A stretch of 64,000 nucleotides of DNA from contig AP017959.1 of assembly GCA_002356215.1 (NCBI GenBank), forward strand, positions 744,001 through 808,000, written 5' to 3'. Source of the stretch: [Synechococcus] sp. NIES-970 (GTDB taxonomy: Bacteria > Cyanobacteriota > Cyanobacteriia > Cyanobacteriales > MRBY01). How positions within the stretch are numbered: position 1 is the stretch's first letter; each line of letters opens with the position of its first letter. Shown piece after piece: positions 1-9,330 of the stretch. The translations under genes were made by a program, and so were the position numbers. A model generated the notes under the pieces. It searched no databases and was not told the origin of the DNA. It was given only the letters and a program-made list of their open reading frames with translations.

Positions 1-90
1 ATCCTCGCCGATGTGATCAAAATTGCCCACCCTGATGTGTTGCCCGACCACGAACTTTTCTATTACCAACATCTGCAAGATCCCCAGTGA
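1..90 (+). CDS. ABC transporter substrate-binding protein, C-terminal end (partial)
   Basis: Reading frame 1 is open from the window edge to a TGA at 88-90 and encodes the last 29 residues, ending in a segment with HPDVLPDHELFYYQHL. Tails of this type (a Pro-Asp-His-Glu-Leu followed by aromatic residues) close periplasmic binding proteins for iron-siderophore or cobalamin uptake. The stop overlaps the GTG start of the FecCD permease that follows (GTGA), so the two are translationally coupled. Most of the gene lies outside the window, so substrate cannot be assigned. Confidence 0.6.
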   Translation: MLADVIKIAHPDVLPDHELFYYQHLQDPQ

Positions 91-1139
91 AAATTCCCTA
101 CTCCACTACCCCTTTAACCTTTTTGCCGTGGCCCACTGTGCGGTGGCGATCGCCCTCTTTACTGCTGGTGTTGGGGCTGGTCTGGGGAGGCTTGTTTTTT
201 CTGAATTTAGGGCTGGGCTCGACGACAATTCCCTGGGATCAACTGTTGGCGATCGCCCTAGGCCGCCCCGTCGATAATCCAGTTTGGGCCAATATCGTTT
301 GGCAACTGCGTTTACCGCGGGCGATCGCCGCGACCTTTGCGGGGGCCGCCTTGAGTATTAGTGGTCTCCAGATGCAAACCCTGTTTAACAATCCCCTCGC
401 CGGCCCCTTTGTACTGGGGATCAACTCTGGTGCGAGTTTAGGGGTGGCGATCGTCCTGCTCGGGACGGGGTTTATGGGCGGTGTGCTCGGCACGTTGAGC
501 GTGGCCATGGCTGCCAGTCTCGGGGCCGTTGCTGTTTTTTTATTAATTTTGGCGATCGCCCGGCGTGTCCCCCACAACAGCACCTTACTAATTTTGGGGC
601 TGATGTTGGGCTATGTGAGCAATGCTTTAGTGACCCTCCTGTTGCACTTCAGTCCTGCTGAAGCCCTGCGCCTCTATCTCAGTTGGACATTCGGCAGTTT
701 CGCGGCAATCCACCGGGAACAGTTACCTATTTTTATTACCCTCATTCTTGCTGGTGGCTTACTGGCATTTTTCCAAGCGAAACCCCTCAATGCTCTCCTA
801 TTAGGCAAACAATACGCCGAGAGTGTGGGCCTCAATCTCCGGGCTACCCGCCGCCAAATCATTGCTAGTACAGCGCTGCTGGCAGGTTCTGTCACTGCTT
901 TTTGTGGCCCTATTTCCTTTATCGGGATTGCTGTGCCGCACCTTTGTCGAGGCTTACTGAAAACCGTTGACCATCGTCTATTGGTTCCGGCGGTAACTCT
1001 TTTGGGGGCAAGTTTAGCGCTCTTGGCAGATATCATCGTGCAATTGCCGGGCAGCGAACTGACTTTACCCCTAAATGCGGTTACAGCAATGTTTGGCGCT
1101 CCAATTATTATTATTTTAATTTTACGTCGGCATTCTTAA
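87..1139 (+). CDS. FecCD/BtuC-family ABC transporter permease (iron-siderophore or cobalamin type)
   Basis: A 350-residue, very hydrophobic protein of the usual length for FecCD permeases. It shows the family features: an N-terminal membrane segment (about 20-45), the Leu-Arg-Leu-Pro-Arg stretch near residue 75, GLQMQTLFNNPLAGP near 100, and CGPISFIGIAVPHLCR near 275, which is the region contacting the ATPase. It would form the membrane channel importing ferric siderophore, heme or B12. The GTG start overlaps the stop of the upstream binding-protein gene. No ATPase gene follows, so it is either upstream of the window or elsewhere. Confidence 0.88.
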   Translation: MKIPYSTTPLTFLPWPTVRWRSPSLLLVLGLVWGGLFFLNLGLGSTTIPWDQLLAIALGRPVDNPVWANIVWQLRLPRAIAATFAGAALSISGLQMQTLFNNPLAGPFVLGINSGASLGVAIVLLGTGFMGGVLGTLSVAMAASLGAVAVFLLILAIARRVPHNSTLLILGLMLGYVSNALVTLLLHFSPAEALRLYLSWTFGSFAAIHREQLPIFITLILAGGLLAFFQAKPLNALLLGKQYAESVGLNLRATRRQIIASTALLAGSVTAFCGPISFIGIAVPHLCRGLLKTVDHRLLVPAVTLLGASLALLADIIVQLPGSELTLPLNAVTAMFGAPIIIILILRRHS

Positions 1140-1201
1140 CTGCGGCGAGGTGCACGGCAGATCGAAGCTTTCAAATTGTTTATCTGCATTTTCGAATCAC
1201 C

Positions 1202-1810
1202 ATGGAAGAATATTTAAGAGCCAGTCAGGTTATTGATTGTCAACATCCTGAAATTGTTAACCTTGCACAAAAAATTGCATTAGGCCACCAAAGCTCAACA
1301 GCGATCGCCAAGAAATGCTTTGAGTGGGTACGAGATGAAATTCGTCACAGCTTTGATTACCAGATGAACCCTGTGACTTGTCGCGCTTCTGATGTTCTTA
1401 GACATAAAACAGGTTATTGCTATGCTAAGAGCCATTTGTTGGCGGCCTTATTGCGGGCAAACCAGATTCCCGCAGGGTTTTGTTATCAGCGCTTGAGCAT
1501 CGATGATCAAGGCGCCCCTTATTGCCTACATGGTTTCAATGCAATCTATTTACCTGAAATAGGTTGGTATCGTGTTGATGCAAGGGGCAACAAAGAAGGA
1601 GTTAACGCTCAATTTTCTCCCCCTCAGGAACAGTTAGCGTTTAAGATTCAATTTCCTGAAGAGGCAGATTTTCGGGCAATTCTTCCTGAGCCACTGCCAA
1701 TTGTAGTTGAGGCATTGCAAGCCCAAACAACTTGGGAGGGGATGCTTCAGAGACTTCCAGATGTAACCCTAGCCTCTGCAAATAGCTATGGTCTGGCACT
1801 CGATCATTAA
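1202..1810 (+). CDS. transglutaminase-like domain protein
   Basis: A 202-residue protein with a transglutaminase/protease-like core. The Cys is in TGYCYAKSHLLAALLRA (about residues 80-95), the His in CLHGFNAIY (about 117), and the Asp in WYRVDARGNK (about 132), giving the Cys-His-Asp triad in the expected order. No signal peptide is visible, so it is probably cytoplasmic. Bacterial members include peptidases and amidases, and the substrate here is unknown. It lies about 60 bases after the FecCD permease on the same strand and may be co-transcribed. Its last codons overlap a possible minus-strand ORF (1769-1945). Confidence 0.8.
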   Translation: MEEYLRASQVIDCQHPEIVNLAQKIALGHQSSTAIAKKCFEWVRDEIRHSFDYQMNPVTCRASDVLRHKTGYCYAKSHLLAALLRANQIPAGFCYQRLSIDDQGAPYCLHGFNAIYLPEIGWYRVDARGNKEGVNAQFSPPQEQLAFKIQFPEEADFRAILPEPLPIVVEALQAQTTWEGMLQRLPDVTLASANSYGLALDH

Positions 1811-1945
1811 TCCAAGCTTAGTGATAGATGGTGTCGAATCCATATTTTCTTGTCTCACATGGCTGTTTAGTGCCATAAAAATGTCGTTGAGATGGATAAC
1901 TTCACGTACTGCATTTAACAACTTACCCGATGGGGATGCTGCCAT
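1769..1945 (-). pseudogene. possible small ORF or gene remnant, unknown
   Basis: On the minus strand a frame is open from a TAA at 1991-1993 to a TAG at 1769-1771. The first ATG is at 1945 and gives 58 residues, including KLLNAVREVIHLNDIF and ENMDSTPSITKLGLM. The composition reads like real protein rather than random sequence, but there is no clear ribosome binding site and it overlaps the 3' end of the transglutaminase-like gene by about 40 bases. I do not recognise the family. It may be the tail of a gene truncated when this accessory region formed. Confidence 0.2.
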
Positions 1946-2122
1946 ATACAGCTTTTTAAGCTTTATATCTTCATAAAAGCACTGTACAGATTATGCCTAG
2001 AAAATATCTCATTTCGGGCGTTTATCCAGAAATATTCTATATAAAAATAACAGAGAGAATATTATGTGAAAAGCATCTCTATAATTACTTAATTAGGCTG
2101 CATTCATATTAGAGGGAAGCCA
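1811..2122. other. AT-rich spacer at the start of an accessory region
   Basis: This stretch of about 310 bases separates the transglutaminase-like gene from the first acetyltransferase. Apart from the possible minus-strand remnant at 1769-1945 it holds only AT-rich sequence with stop codons in all frames. There is no convincing promoter and no terminator with a T tract. It contains no HIP1 octamer, unlike most spacers in this window. Confidence 0.5.
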
Positions 2123-2620
2123 GTGATCATCGCACCCGTTCAAAAACATGAGAGGCAGGCATTACTTGACTTGGCCGTGAGCACAGGACTATTCACTCCT
2201 GAAGACGCAGAAGGACTTTTGGGAAGAGTATTAGATTCCTTGACTGCGGGTGACTTGCCCAGCGGTCACACTGCTGTCTCATGTCGTGAATCATACGGAA
2301 GCCCGGTAGTTGGTTGGTCATATTTTGCGCCAGACCCGTATGCAGAGAAAGTATGGAATGTGTGGTGGATCGGCGTCAGTCCAAGTCATCATGGCATGGG
2401 CGTCGGCCAGGCACTTCTTGCGCATGTTAAACAAGCGGCTATAGCATCAGGGGTTCGCATCATTGTTATCGAGACAAGCGATCAGGCGCCCCTAGCAAGA
2501 GCTCGGCAGTTCTACCTCAAGCTCGGATATAAAGAGTGTGGGCGTATCCCAGATTTTTATGACAAAGGTGATGCGAAGGTTATCTTCTCGTGCTCTATCA
2601 CGGGGGCAACTGGAGCTTAA
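2123..2620 (+). CDS. GNAT-family N-acetyltransferase
   Basis: A 165-residue single-domain GNAT protein. The acetyl-CoA loop is recognisable as GVSPSHHGMGVGQALLAHVK (about residues 87-106), matching the Q/R-x-x-G-x-G/A pattern, followed by a strand with IIVIETS and the C-terminal ARQFYLKLGYKECGRI motif. It would transfer an acetyl group from acetyl-CoA to an amine, but the substrate cannot be told. It starts with GTG after a GGGAAG purine run. It lies in a HIP1-poor patch with two more GNAT genes, suggesting acquired accessory DNA. An imperfect repeat beginning in its stop codon recurs after the third GNAT gene. Confidence 0.82.
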   Translation: MIIAPVQKHERQALLDLAVSTGLFTPEDAEGLLGRVLDSLTAGDLPSGHTAVSCRESYGSPVVGWSYFAPDPYAEKVWNVWWIGVSPSHHGMGVGQALLAHVKQAAIASGVRIIVIETSDQAPLARARQFYLKLGYKECGRIPDFYDKGDAKVIFSCSITGATGA

Positions 2621-2663
2621 CGGGTTATCACAGGTCAAAAAACGCCTGAATAAGGCGATCGCC
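2617..2663. repeat. imperfect direct repeat, left copy
   Basis: Two blocks, TTAACGGGTTATCACAG (2617-2633) and GAATAAGGCGATCGCC (2648-2663), recur in the same order at 5091-5107 and 5110-5125 with 14/17 and 14/16 matching bases. Spacing between the blocks differs (14 versus 2 bases). The copies bracket about 2.5 kb holding the amidotransferase and two GNAT genes. They could be the remains of a duplication or of insertion boundaries. Chance similarity, helped by the common HIP1 core, is not excluded. Confidence 0.35.
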
Positions 2664-3104
2664 TGGGCATACTGAGTTCATCTTGGTACTCAATCTCGAA
2701 GAAGAGTTAGAAAGAACTTCATGATTCAACGTTAGTTGCAGTCAAAAGCCGTGAAGAAAAGCCAGAGATTTTGAATAAAATGTATGAATTTAAGTGGCAT
2801 TCTATCATTTCATATTCATAGGCTAAATATATTCCGGAAGAAGATTTTTTGCCTTTTAATACAGTAAAAACTCCCTCGAAAAGAGCGTTGATGTCCAATA
2901 AAATAGTAAAACGTCAAACTATTATAGTAAATGTATGACAATTCTGATTTAGTAAATTAATCTAAAGTCTTCGTAGGGCAATGAAATTTTCGACAATCAT
3001 TGATCGGGAATTTTAAAAAAATGGAGATGAAAGGTGAAAAATAGATTTATTGACTAGAGTTTTAATTTCAGATTTAAGCTCTAAAATTAAATTACAGAAG
3101 AAAA
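2621..3104. other. long AT-rich spacer with a coding fragment
   Basis: About 485 bases without an intact gene. A 36-codon open fragment runs from 2711 to the TAG at 2819-2821. It has no start codon near its 5' end and reads like the tail of a lost gene (includes TLVAVKSREEKPEILNKMYE). Further on the sequence is AT-rich, with the heptamer TAGTAAA repeated three times between about 2900 and 2960 and an inverted repeat TTTAATTT/AAATTAAA (3061-3068, 3084-3091) just before the amidotransferase gene. No consensus promoter is clear. Confidence 0.4.
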
Positions 3105-3794
3105 ATGAAGAAAAAAATCGCACTTTTAGGAGAGTATACTCCAACATTTAAACCCCATATTTTTACAACTACAGCGATCCAACATTCTTGCTCATTATTA
3201 TCAATCGATATTGACGGGGATTGGGTTTCAACCGACGATATTAGTGATTCGCTGTTTGATATTTATTCTGGAATTTGGGTTGCCCCTGGTAGTCCTTATA
3301 AAAGTATGGAAAAGACTTTATGGGCAATTCAGTATGCTCGTGAGAATGGTATTCCTTGTTTCGGAACTTGTGGTGGATTTCAGCACTTCATTATTGAGTA
3401 TGCCCGCAACATTCTGGGATTCGAAGATGCTCAACATGCAGAGTATGATCCCTATGCCTCTAAACTATTTATTTCTCAGCTTGACTGCTCATTAGCTGGA
3501 CGAGAAATGACGTTAAACTTTATAGCAGAGTCACAAATTGCAACTATTTATGGAGCATTAAACGCAGTCGAGCGATACTATTGCAATTTTGGCGTCAACC
3601 CTGAGTTCATTCCACTATTGAAGAGTAATTCTTTAAATATTACAGGTTCAGATAGTGAGGGGGAAGTGCGAGTGATCGAGCTTCCTTCTCATCCATTTTT
3701 TATTGGAACGTTATTTGTACCTCAAGCACAATCAACTCCTGAAGCTCCACATCCCTTAGTGACTGCATTTTTGAAAGCAGTTTTTAACTATTGA
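3105..3794 (+). CDS. CTP-synthase-like glutamine amidotransferase homologue lacking catalytic His/Glu
   Basis: A 229-residue protein that resembles the C-terminal class I glutaminase domain of CTP synthase (PyrG) standing alone. It has an oxyanion-type loop APGSPY (about 60-65), the nucleophile elbow FGTCGGFQH with Cys89, and the C-terminal SHPFFIGTLFVPQ block. In PyrG the corresponding block reads ...FHPEF..., carrying the catalytic His and Glu; here these positions are Val205 and Gln207. Glutamine hydrolysis by the normal triad therefore looks impossible, and a binding, salvage or alternative hydrolase role is more likely. It has no synthetase domain or pyrimidine neighbours and sits among acetyltransferases in accessory DNA. 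Confidence 0.75.
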   Translation: MKKKIALLGEYTPTFKPHIFTTTAIQHSCSLLSIDIDGDWVSTDDISDSLFDIYSGIWVAPGSPYKSMEKTLWAIQYARENGIPCFGTCGGFQHFIIEYARNILGFEDAQHAEYDPYASKLFISQLDCSLAGREMTLNFIAESQIATIYGALNAVERYYCNFGVNPEFIPLLKSNSLNITGSDSEGEVRVIELPSHPFFIGTLFVPQAQSTPEAPHPLVTAFLKAVFNY

Positions 3795-3890
3795 TGCAAG
3801 TTCAAGTGGTTAGTGCGTCATTTTAAGCTCCCCTGTCTAGATAAAAAACCGAATTGCCTTGCTAAGATTCATTGTTTGTTGCTGTTAAAC

Positions 3891-4484
3891 ATGGATAAAA
3901 TTTCTTGGGATCTGACTCTCTCAACTGAACGCTTGATTCTTCGTCCTCAAAAACCTAATGATTATGAAGCATGGTATGCAGGATTTTCAGGTCGTTTGCC
4001 TAGTCAATATCAATATGATGAAGGGCTTATTGATTTAGAGGGTTGTGATTTAGATTGGTTTGCGGCATTGTGCCAGCGCCATCAACAACAAGCAATAATG
4101 GATCGAGCCTATATCTTTGCAATTTTTTTGCGAGAGACAGGACAACACCTAGGGCATGTTGACTTATCTACAATTCGACGAGAAGAGAATCAATGGGCGA
4201 ATTTAGGATATGGAATTCACAATCAATATCACCGTCAAGGATTCGCTAAAGAAGCGGTTTATGCTGCATTAATCGCTGGGTTTGAGGAATTAAGCTATCA
4301 TCGGATTGAAGCCGCGATCAATTTGGATAATACACCGTCAATCGCGCTTGCCGAGAGTGTGGGAATGCAAAAAGAATGTATACGATGTGGATTTTTTTAT
4401 GAGAATAAGCAGTGGGTTGATCATTTGATCTATGTAGCTTTTCCACTTGACTTTGGCCTAGCTGAAAAACCGCCCATGGTTTAG
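3891..4484 (+). CDS. GNAT-family N-acetyltransferase, RimJ/RimL type
   Basis: A protein of about 197 residues. It begins LTLSTERLILRPQKPND, the typical opening strand of RimJ/RimL-like acetyltransferases, and contains GYGIHNQYHRQGFAKEAVYAA, the acetyl-CoA loop with Q-G-F/Y-A, followed by HRIEAAINLDNTPSIALAESVGMQKE, the usual C-terminal signature. The frame is open back to a GTG at 3813, but the ATG at 3891 fits the family start much better. It probably acetylates a protein N-terminus or a small amine; the target is unknown. It lies about 100 bases after the amidotransferase homologue on the same strand. Confidence 0.82.
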   Translation: MDKISWDLTLSTERLILRPQKPNDYEAWYAGFSGRLPSQYQYDEGLIDLEGCDLDWFAALCQRHQQQAIMDRAYIFAIFLRETGQHLGHVDLSTIRREENQWANLGYGIHNQYHRQGFAKEAVYAALIAGFEELSYHRIEAAINLDNTPSIALAESVGMQKECIRCGFFYENKQWVDHLIYVAFPLDFGLAEKPPMV

Positions 4485-4544
4485 TGAGCACAAACATTTG
4501 CTCATAACAGATAAACCAGAATGTGAAAAATCAGGAGCGCGCGA

Positions 4545-5021
4545 GTGTCAGTTCAGATTGTCCACCTCACTGAAAATGACGTTGCTTTGTTGCAGTCTAT
4601 CAATGCAATGTTTGGTGTGGTATTCGATGACGCAGGGAGTTATTCCAGCAACAAGCCATCATCAAGCTACCTTCAAACATTGCTTGGTACATCCAGCTTC
4701 ATTGCATTAGCTGCTGTTGATGGGCAAGAAGTTGTAGGTGCGATCGCCGCGTATGAACTAAAGAAATTTGAGCAGCAGAGAAGCGAAATTTATATCTATG
4801 ATCTCGCAGTCGTTTCGACCCATCGCAGGCAAGGGATTGCCACGGCTCTTATTCAGGAGCTAAAAGTTATCGGTGCTGCACGCGGCGCATATGTGATTTA
4901 TGTTCAAGCTGATAAAGGCGTAGAGGATCAACCCGCTATAGAGTTATATTCAAAGTTGGGGACCATTGAGGATGTATTTCACTTCGATATTGCAGTTGAG
5001 GGTGGCCACAAAAATACCTAG
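4545..5021 (+). CDS. GNAT acetyltransferase of the AAC(3)-I (aminoglycoside 3-N-acetyltransferase) type
   Basis: A 158-residue protein close in length to AAC(3)-I enzymes, sharing several of their blocks in order: FIALAA (about 51), FEQQRSEIYIYDLAV (about 74-88), HRRQGIATALI (about 93-103, the acetyl-CoA loop), GAYVIYVQAD (about 114-123) and a final HFDI. Family members acetylate the 3-amino group of gentamicin-type aminoglycosides. Whether this one confers resistance or has a native amine substrate cannot be decided from sequence. It is the third GNAT gene in an accessory patch. AAC(3)-I genes are best known from integron cassettes, but no proper attC site is seen here. Confidence 0.82.
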   Translation: MSVQIVHLTENDVALLQSINAMFGVVFDDAGSYSSNKPSSSYLQTLLGTSSFIALAAVDGQEVVGAIAAYELKKFEQQRSEIYIYDLAVVSTHRRQGIATALIQELKVIGAARGAYVIYVQADKGVEDQPAIELYSKLGTIEDVFHFDIAVEGGHKNT

Positions 5022-5090
5022 CCACTGTTGTTGGATGATTCGGAAATTCAAATTCGGAGCGTAGCGGAAAATTGACCGCAGAGCGCTGCG

Positions 5091-5125
5091 TTAAGGGATC
5101 ATCACAGATGAATAAGATGATCGCC
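5091..5125. repeat. imperfect direct repeat, right copy
   Basis: TTAAGGGATCATCACAG (5091-5107) and GAATAAGATGATCGCC (5110-5125) repeat the two blocks found at 2617-2663, with 14/17 and 14/16 matches. This copy begins about 70 bases after the AAC(3)-I-like gene, and beyond it normal HIP1-rich housekeeping sequence resumes. It may mark the right end of the accessory segment. Confidence 0.35.
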
Positions 5126-5217
5126 TTACCTCAAGCATCACGGAAGCATTGCGATTTTTGGCGGCTCCTAGGGAATCAAGTACACTGGAGGTGCTTTTTG
5201 AATATTGTGCTGAACTC

Positions 5218-5694
5218 ATGGTTGTAGGGTCTATGGCGATCGCCTTTAAAGCAAGTCGGTGGTTTCTCAGTGGTTTGATTGCAGTGAATCTGATTGGTTG
5301 TAATCCCTGGACAGTGCTTTCTGAGGAGGAGGACCAGACAATCAGCGCCTTACAGACCCTAGAGCCCGGCGTAGAAGTACAGGTTGAGGGCATTGTGCGA
5401 CAGCGTGTACCTCTCCTTAACCAAGGGGCCTATGAGCTCGAAGATTCGACGGGCCGTATTTGGGTCATTACAACCGCTGAAGCTTTACCAACAGAAGGCA
5501 CAAGTCGCCGAGTTTCAGGACGTTTAGAGTTTCATGATGTCCAATTACAACAACAAAATTTTGGTGAATTTTTCATCCAGGAAGCAGACAATGCTGACCT
5601 CGTGGAACAGGGTGAAATCTCGACCCCCCAAATCCCCATAAAAGAACACCTTGACTTTCAGTTTTTACCCCATAAGGCCCAGCAAAAATCCTGA
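5218..5694 (+). CDS. putative lipoprotein with OB-fold-like domain, unknown function
   Basis: About 158 residues from the ATG at 5218 (the frame is open to a TTG at 5149; an ATG at 5233 is also possible). A hydrophobic signal stretch (FLSGLIAVNLIGC) ends in a lipobox-like Cys, so the protein is probably a lipid-anchored envelope protein. The mature part holds a short beta-rich region (GVEVQVEGIVRQRVPL to GRIWVIT to RRVSGRLEF) that reads like an OB fold. I do not recognise a named family. It stands alone on the plus strand and converges with thf1. Confidence 0.55.
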   Translation: MVVGSMAIAFKASRWFLSGLIAVNLIGCNPWTVLSEEEDQTISALQTLEPGVEVQVEGIVRQRVPLLNQGAYELEDSTGRIWVITTAEALPTEGTSRRVSGRLEFHDVQLQQQNFGEFFIQEADNADLVEQGEISTPQIPIKEHLDFQFLPHKAQQKS

Positions 5695-5741
5695 ATTTCA
5701 AGGTGTTTTTTCAGAAGTTCAAGTTTCGTGGGTACGACCCC

Positions 5742-6476
5742 CTAGGCATCTGCACTAGATTCGGTAGTTTCGGGTGACTCTATAGAAGCTGCGACTTTTG
5801 CCTGTGCTTCTGCTTCTTCTTTTTCCCGACGTTTGCGTTCTGCTAGCAGGGCATCTTCGAGTACGGCGAGGACCTGATTCATTTTCTCTAGGTTACTGCG
5901 ATACAGATCGAGGTCTTTTTGCATTTTTTCCGCGGGCAAATTTAAGCCTGTGGTGACGGTCGTCAACATTTCGTCGCGTTTTTCGGAGTCTTCGAGCAGT
6001 TGAGGTTCTGATTCGCCGAGAAAAGTATATATTCCGATGGCAAAAAGACGACTATATTTAAAGTTTTTGTTTTTGGCGATCGCCTCAATTTTTTCCCACA
6101 GCTCCTGGGCGCCTTCTGGGGGAACATCCTGGCGAAAACAGTCAATCAGTTGCGTGCCAGAACAACGCTTGGCCAGTTCCAGGAGGGCGATCGCATCCTG
6201 TTTGTAGTGTTCTGCCGTATCACCGACAGCCTGGCACATACTCTGGAAAATCGAGTCCTTATCCGCTTCCGGGCGATACCCCTGCATAAACCGTTCGAAG
6301 GAAGTGACGACTCCCAACGCATAGAAAGGGTCGTAGCGAAAGTCTGCATTAACTGACAGTAAATGCATTTCCACTAATAATTCTTCAACCACCCGCCGAA
6401 AAATCGAATTGATTGGCCGGGTATGATACGTATAAAAATCACGCTTCGTATCGGAAACGGTGCGAACTTGACTCAC
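5742..6476 (-). CDS. thf1: Thf1/Psb29 thylakoid formation protein
   Basis: A protein of about 244 residues with the conserved Thf1/Psb29 body: RTVSDTKRDFYTYHTRPINS at the N-terminus, VVEELLVEMHLLSVN, then the YDPFYALGVV block and FERFMQGYRPE. A charged coiled-coil-like tail rich in Glu, Lys and Ala follows (about 190-244). In cyanobacteria the protein is linked to photosystem II assembly/repair and to FtsH protease stability. The frame extends to a TTG at 6503, but family members begin a few residues before RTVSDT, so the in-frame GTG at 6476 is preferred. It follows the atp operon on the same strand, beyond that operon's terminator. Confidence 0.92.
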   Translation of the reverse strand: MSQVRTVSDTKRDFYTYHTRPINSIFRRVVEELLVEMHLLSVNADFRYDPFYALGVVTSFERFMQGYRPEADKDSIFQSMCQAVGDTAEHYKQDAIALLELAKRCSGTQLIDCFRQDVPPEGAQELWEKIEAIAKNKNFKYSRLFAIGIYTFLGESEPQLLEDSEKRDEMLTTVTTGLNLPAEKMQKDLDLYRSNLEKMNQVLAVLEDALLAERKRREKEEAEAQAKVAASIESPETTESSADA

Positions 6477-6592
6477 AAATAGGACCCACGATTGACATTT
6501 CAATATTCTATTCTGACGTTTTCAGAGGCGTTTGCCAAGGTAATGACGTTGGGCGATCGCCCCCTTGATTTATTTCCGTAATTACTGTGCAC

Positions 6593-6624
6593 AAAAAAAG
6601 AGCGGCACCCAAGTACCACTCTTT
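6593..6624 (-). terminator. rho-independent terminator of the atp1-atpC operon
   Basis: Read on the minus strand, AAAGAG and a GGT arm pair across a short loop with GCC and CTCTTT, immediately followed by a run of T. It lies about 60 bases after the atpC stop and before thf1, so it would end the large ATP synthase transcript. Confidence 0.7.
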
Positions 6625-6682
6625 GATTTTAAAAACGACCAATCTTGATTGGCCCATAAACCTGGGCCCGAAGTCACCAAGA

Positions 6683-7627
6683 TTAGAGGGCATTAGCCCC
6701 TGCAACCACCTCTAGCAGTTCCTGGGTAATAGCCGCCTGACGTGCCTTGTTGTAGGACAAGGTCAGGGTTTTCATCAGTTCAGAAGCGTTATCACTGGCG
6801 TTGTTCATCGCCGTCATTCGCGCTGCTAATTCGCTGGCTGCTCCCTCTTGGAGTGCCCGGAGTAACTGGTTACTGAGGTACAAAGGCAGCAGAGCATTGA
6901 GAATATCTTTCGGATCTTGCTCAAAGATCATGTCTGCCGGTAGTTCCTTCACTTCGGTCGAAACTTTTTCCCGCTCCACCTGGAACTTACCGCCCCGGGT
7001 GATTAGGTTAAAGGTTTCATCGTCTGGATTCGTTAAAGCTTCGGGAACCAACGGTAAAAGCGTCTGGATTACGGGCTGAGAGCTAATCAAAGACACAAAG
7101 CGAGTGTAGATCAATTCGATTTTGTCTACCTCTTCTGCGAGGAACAAAGAGAGCAGTTCATCGGCAATGTCAGAAGCTTCCGCTGCCGAGGGAATCTGCT
7201 CTAAACCGGAGTAGGACTTAGCGATGGGGGCTTGGCGATTTTGGAAATATTGCACCGCTTTACGACCCACCAGCACAAACTTATAGTCGATGCCAGCCGC
7301 TGCTAATTCCTTGGCTCTCTGTTCTGCCTTGCGGATAATGTTGGCATTGTAGCCACCACAAAGGCCGCGATCGCCGGTGATAACCAACAAACCCACACAT
7401 TTCACTTCCCGTTGCTTCAGGAGGGGCAGATCTGCTTCCTCGAGACGTAAACGGCTCTTGAGGCCATAGAGCACCTGCAAGAGGGTATTAGCAAAGGGAC
7501 GGGTGGAGGTTACCTGTTCTTGGGCGCGGCGTACTTTTGCTGCGGCCACCAGACGCATCGCTTCGGTAATTTTCTTGGTATTTTTGACCGATTGAATCCG
7601 GTCGCGAATCCCCTTTAGGTTTGGCAT
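6683..7627 (-). CDS. atpC: F1F0-ATP synthase gamma subunit
   Basis: A 314-residue protein opening [24 protein letters not shown], the classic gamma N-terminal helix, with [14 protein letters not shown] near residue 85 and a C-terminal helix containing [29 protein letters not shown]. It is the rotating central stalk linking catalysis in the alpha3-beta3 head to the c-ring. The length includes the roughly 35-residue insertion (about 195-235) typical of cyanobacterial and chloroplast gamma subunits, but no Cys pair is seen there, so thiol regulation as in plants is not expected. It is the last gene of the operon. Named atpG in E. coli nomenclature. Confidence 0.98.
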   Translation of the reverse strand: MPNLKGIRDRIQSVKNTKKITEAMRLVAAAKVRRAQEQVTSTRPFANTLLQVLYGLKSRLRLEEADLPLLKQREVKCVGLLVITGDRGLCGGYNANIIRKAEQRAKELAAAGIDYKFVLVGRKAVQYFQNRQAPIAKSYSGLEQIPSAAEASDIADELLSLFLAEEVDKIELIYTRFVSLISSQPVIQTLLPLVPEALTNPDDETFNLITRGGKFQVEREKVSTEVKELPADMIFEQDPKDILNALLPLYLSNQLLRALQEGAASELAARMTAMNNASDNASELMKTLTLSYNKARQAAITQELLEVVAGANAL

Positions 7628-7710
7628 GAGTAATATCCCTTAGTTCGATTCTGGGTCGCCCGTAAGCCTTGATGATGCTCATCTTTGGCCCCAGGCGACA
7701 GATAATCTGC

Positions 7711-9279
<1,569 letters not shown>

Positions 9280-9330
9280 TCAAAATTAAGTGGTCGGCAT
9301 GAAAAACTGGTCAAGAAGTACTAACGCAGC

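Noticed and set aside
2610-5110. Integron attC sites around the GNAT genes
   Set aside because: GCTTAAC at the end of the first GNAT gene and GTTAAGG near 5090 loosely resemble attC core sites. However, no paired core with a proper hairpin of 55-140 bases is present, and there is no integrase gene.
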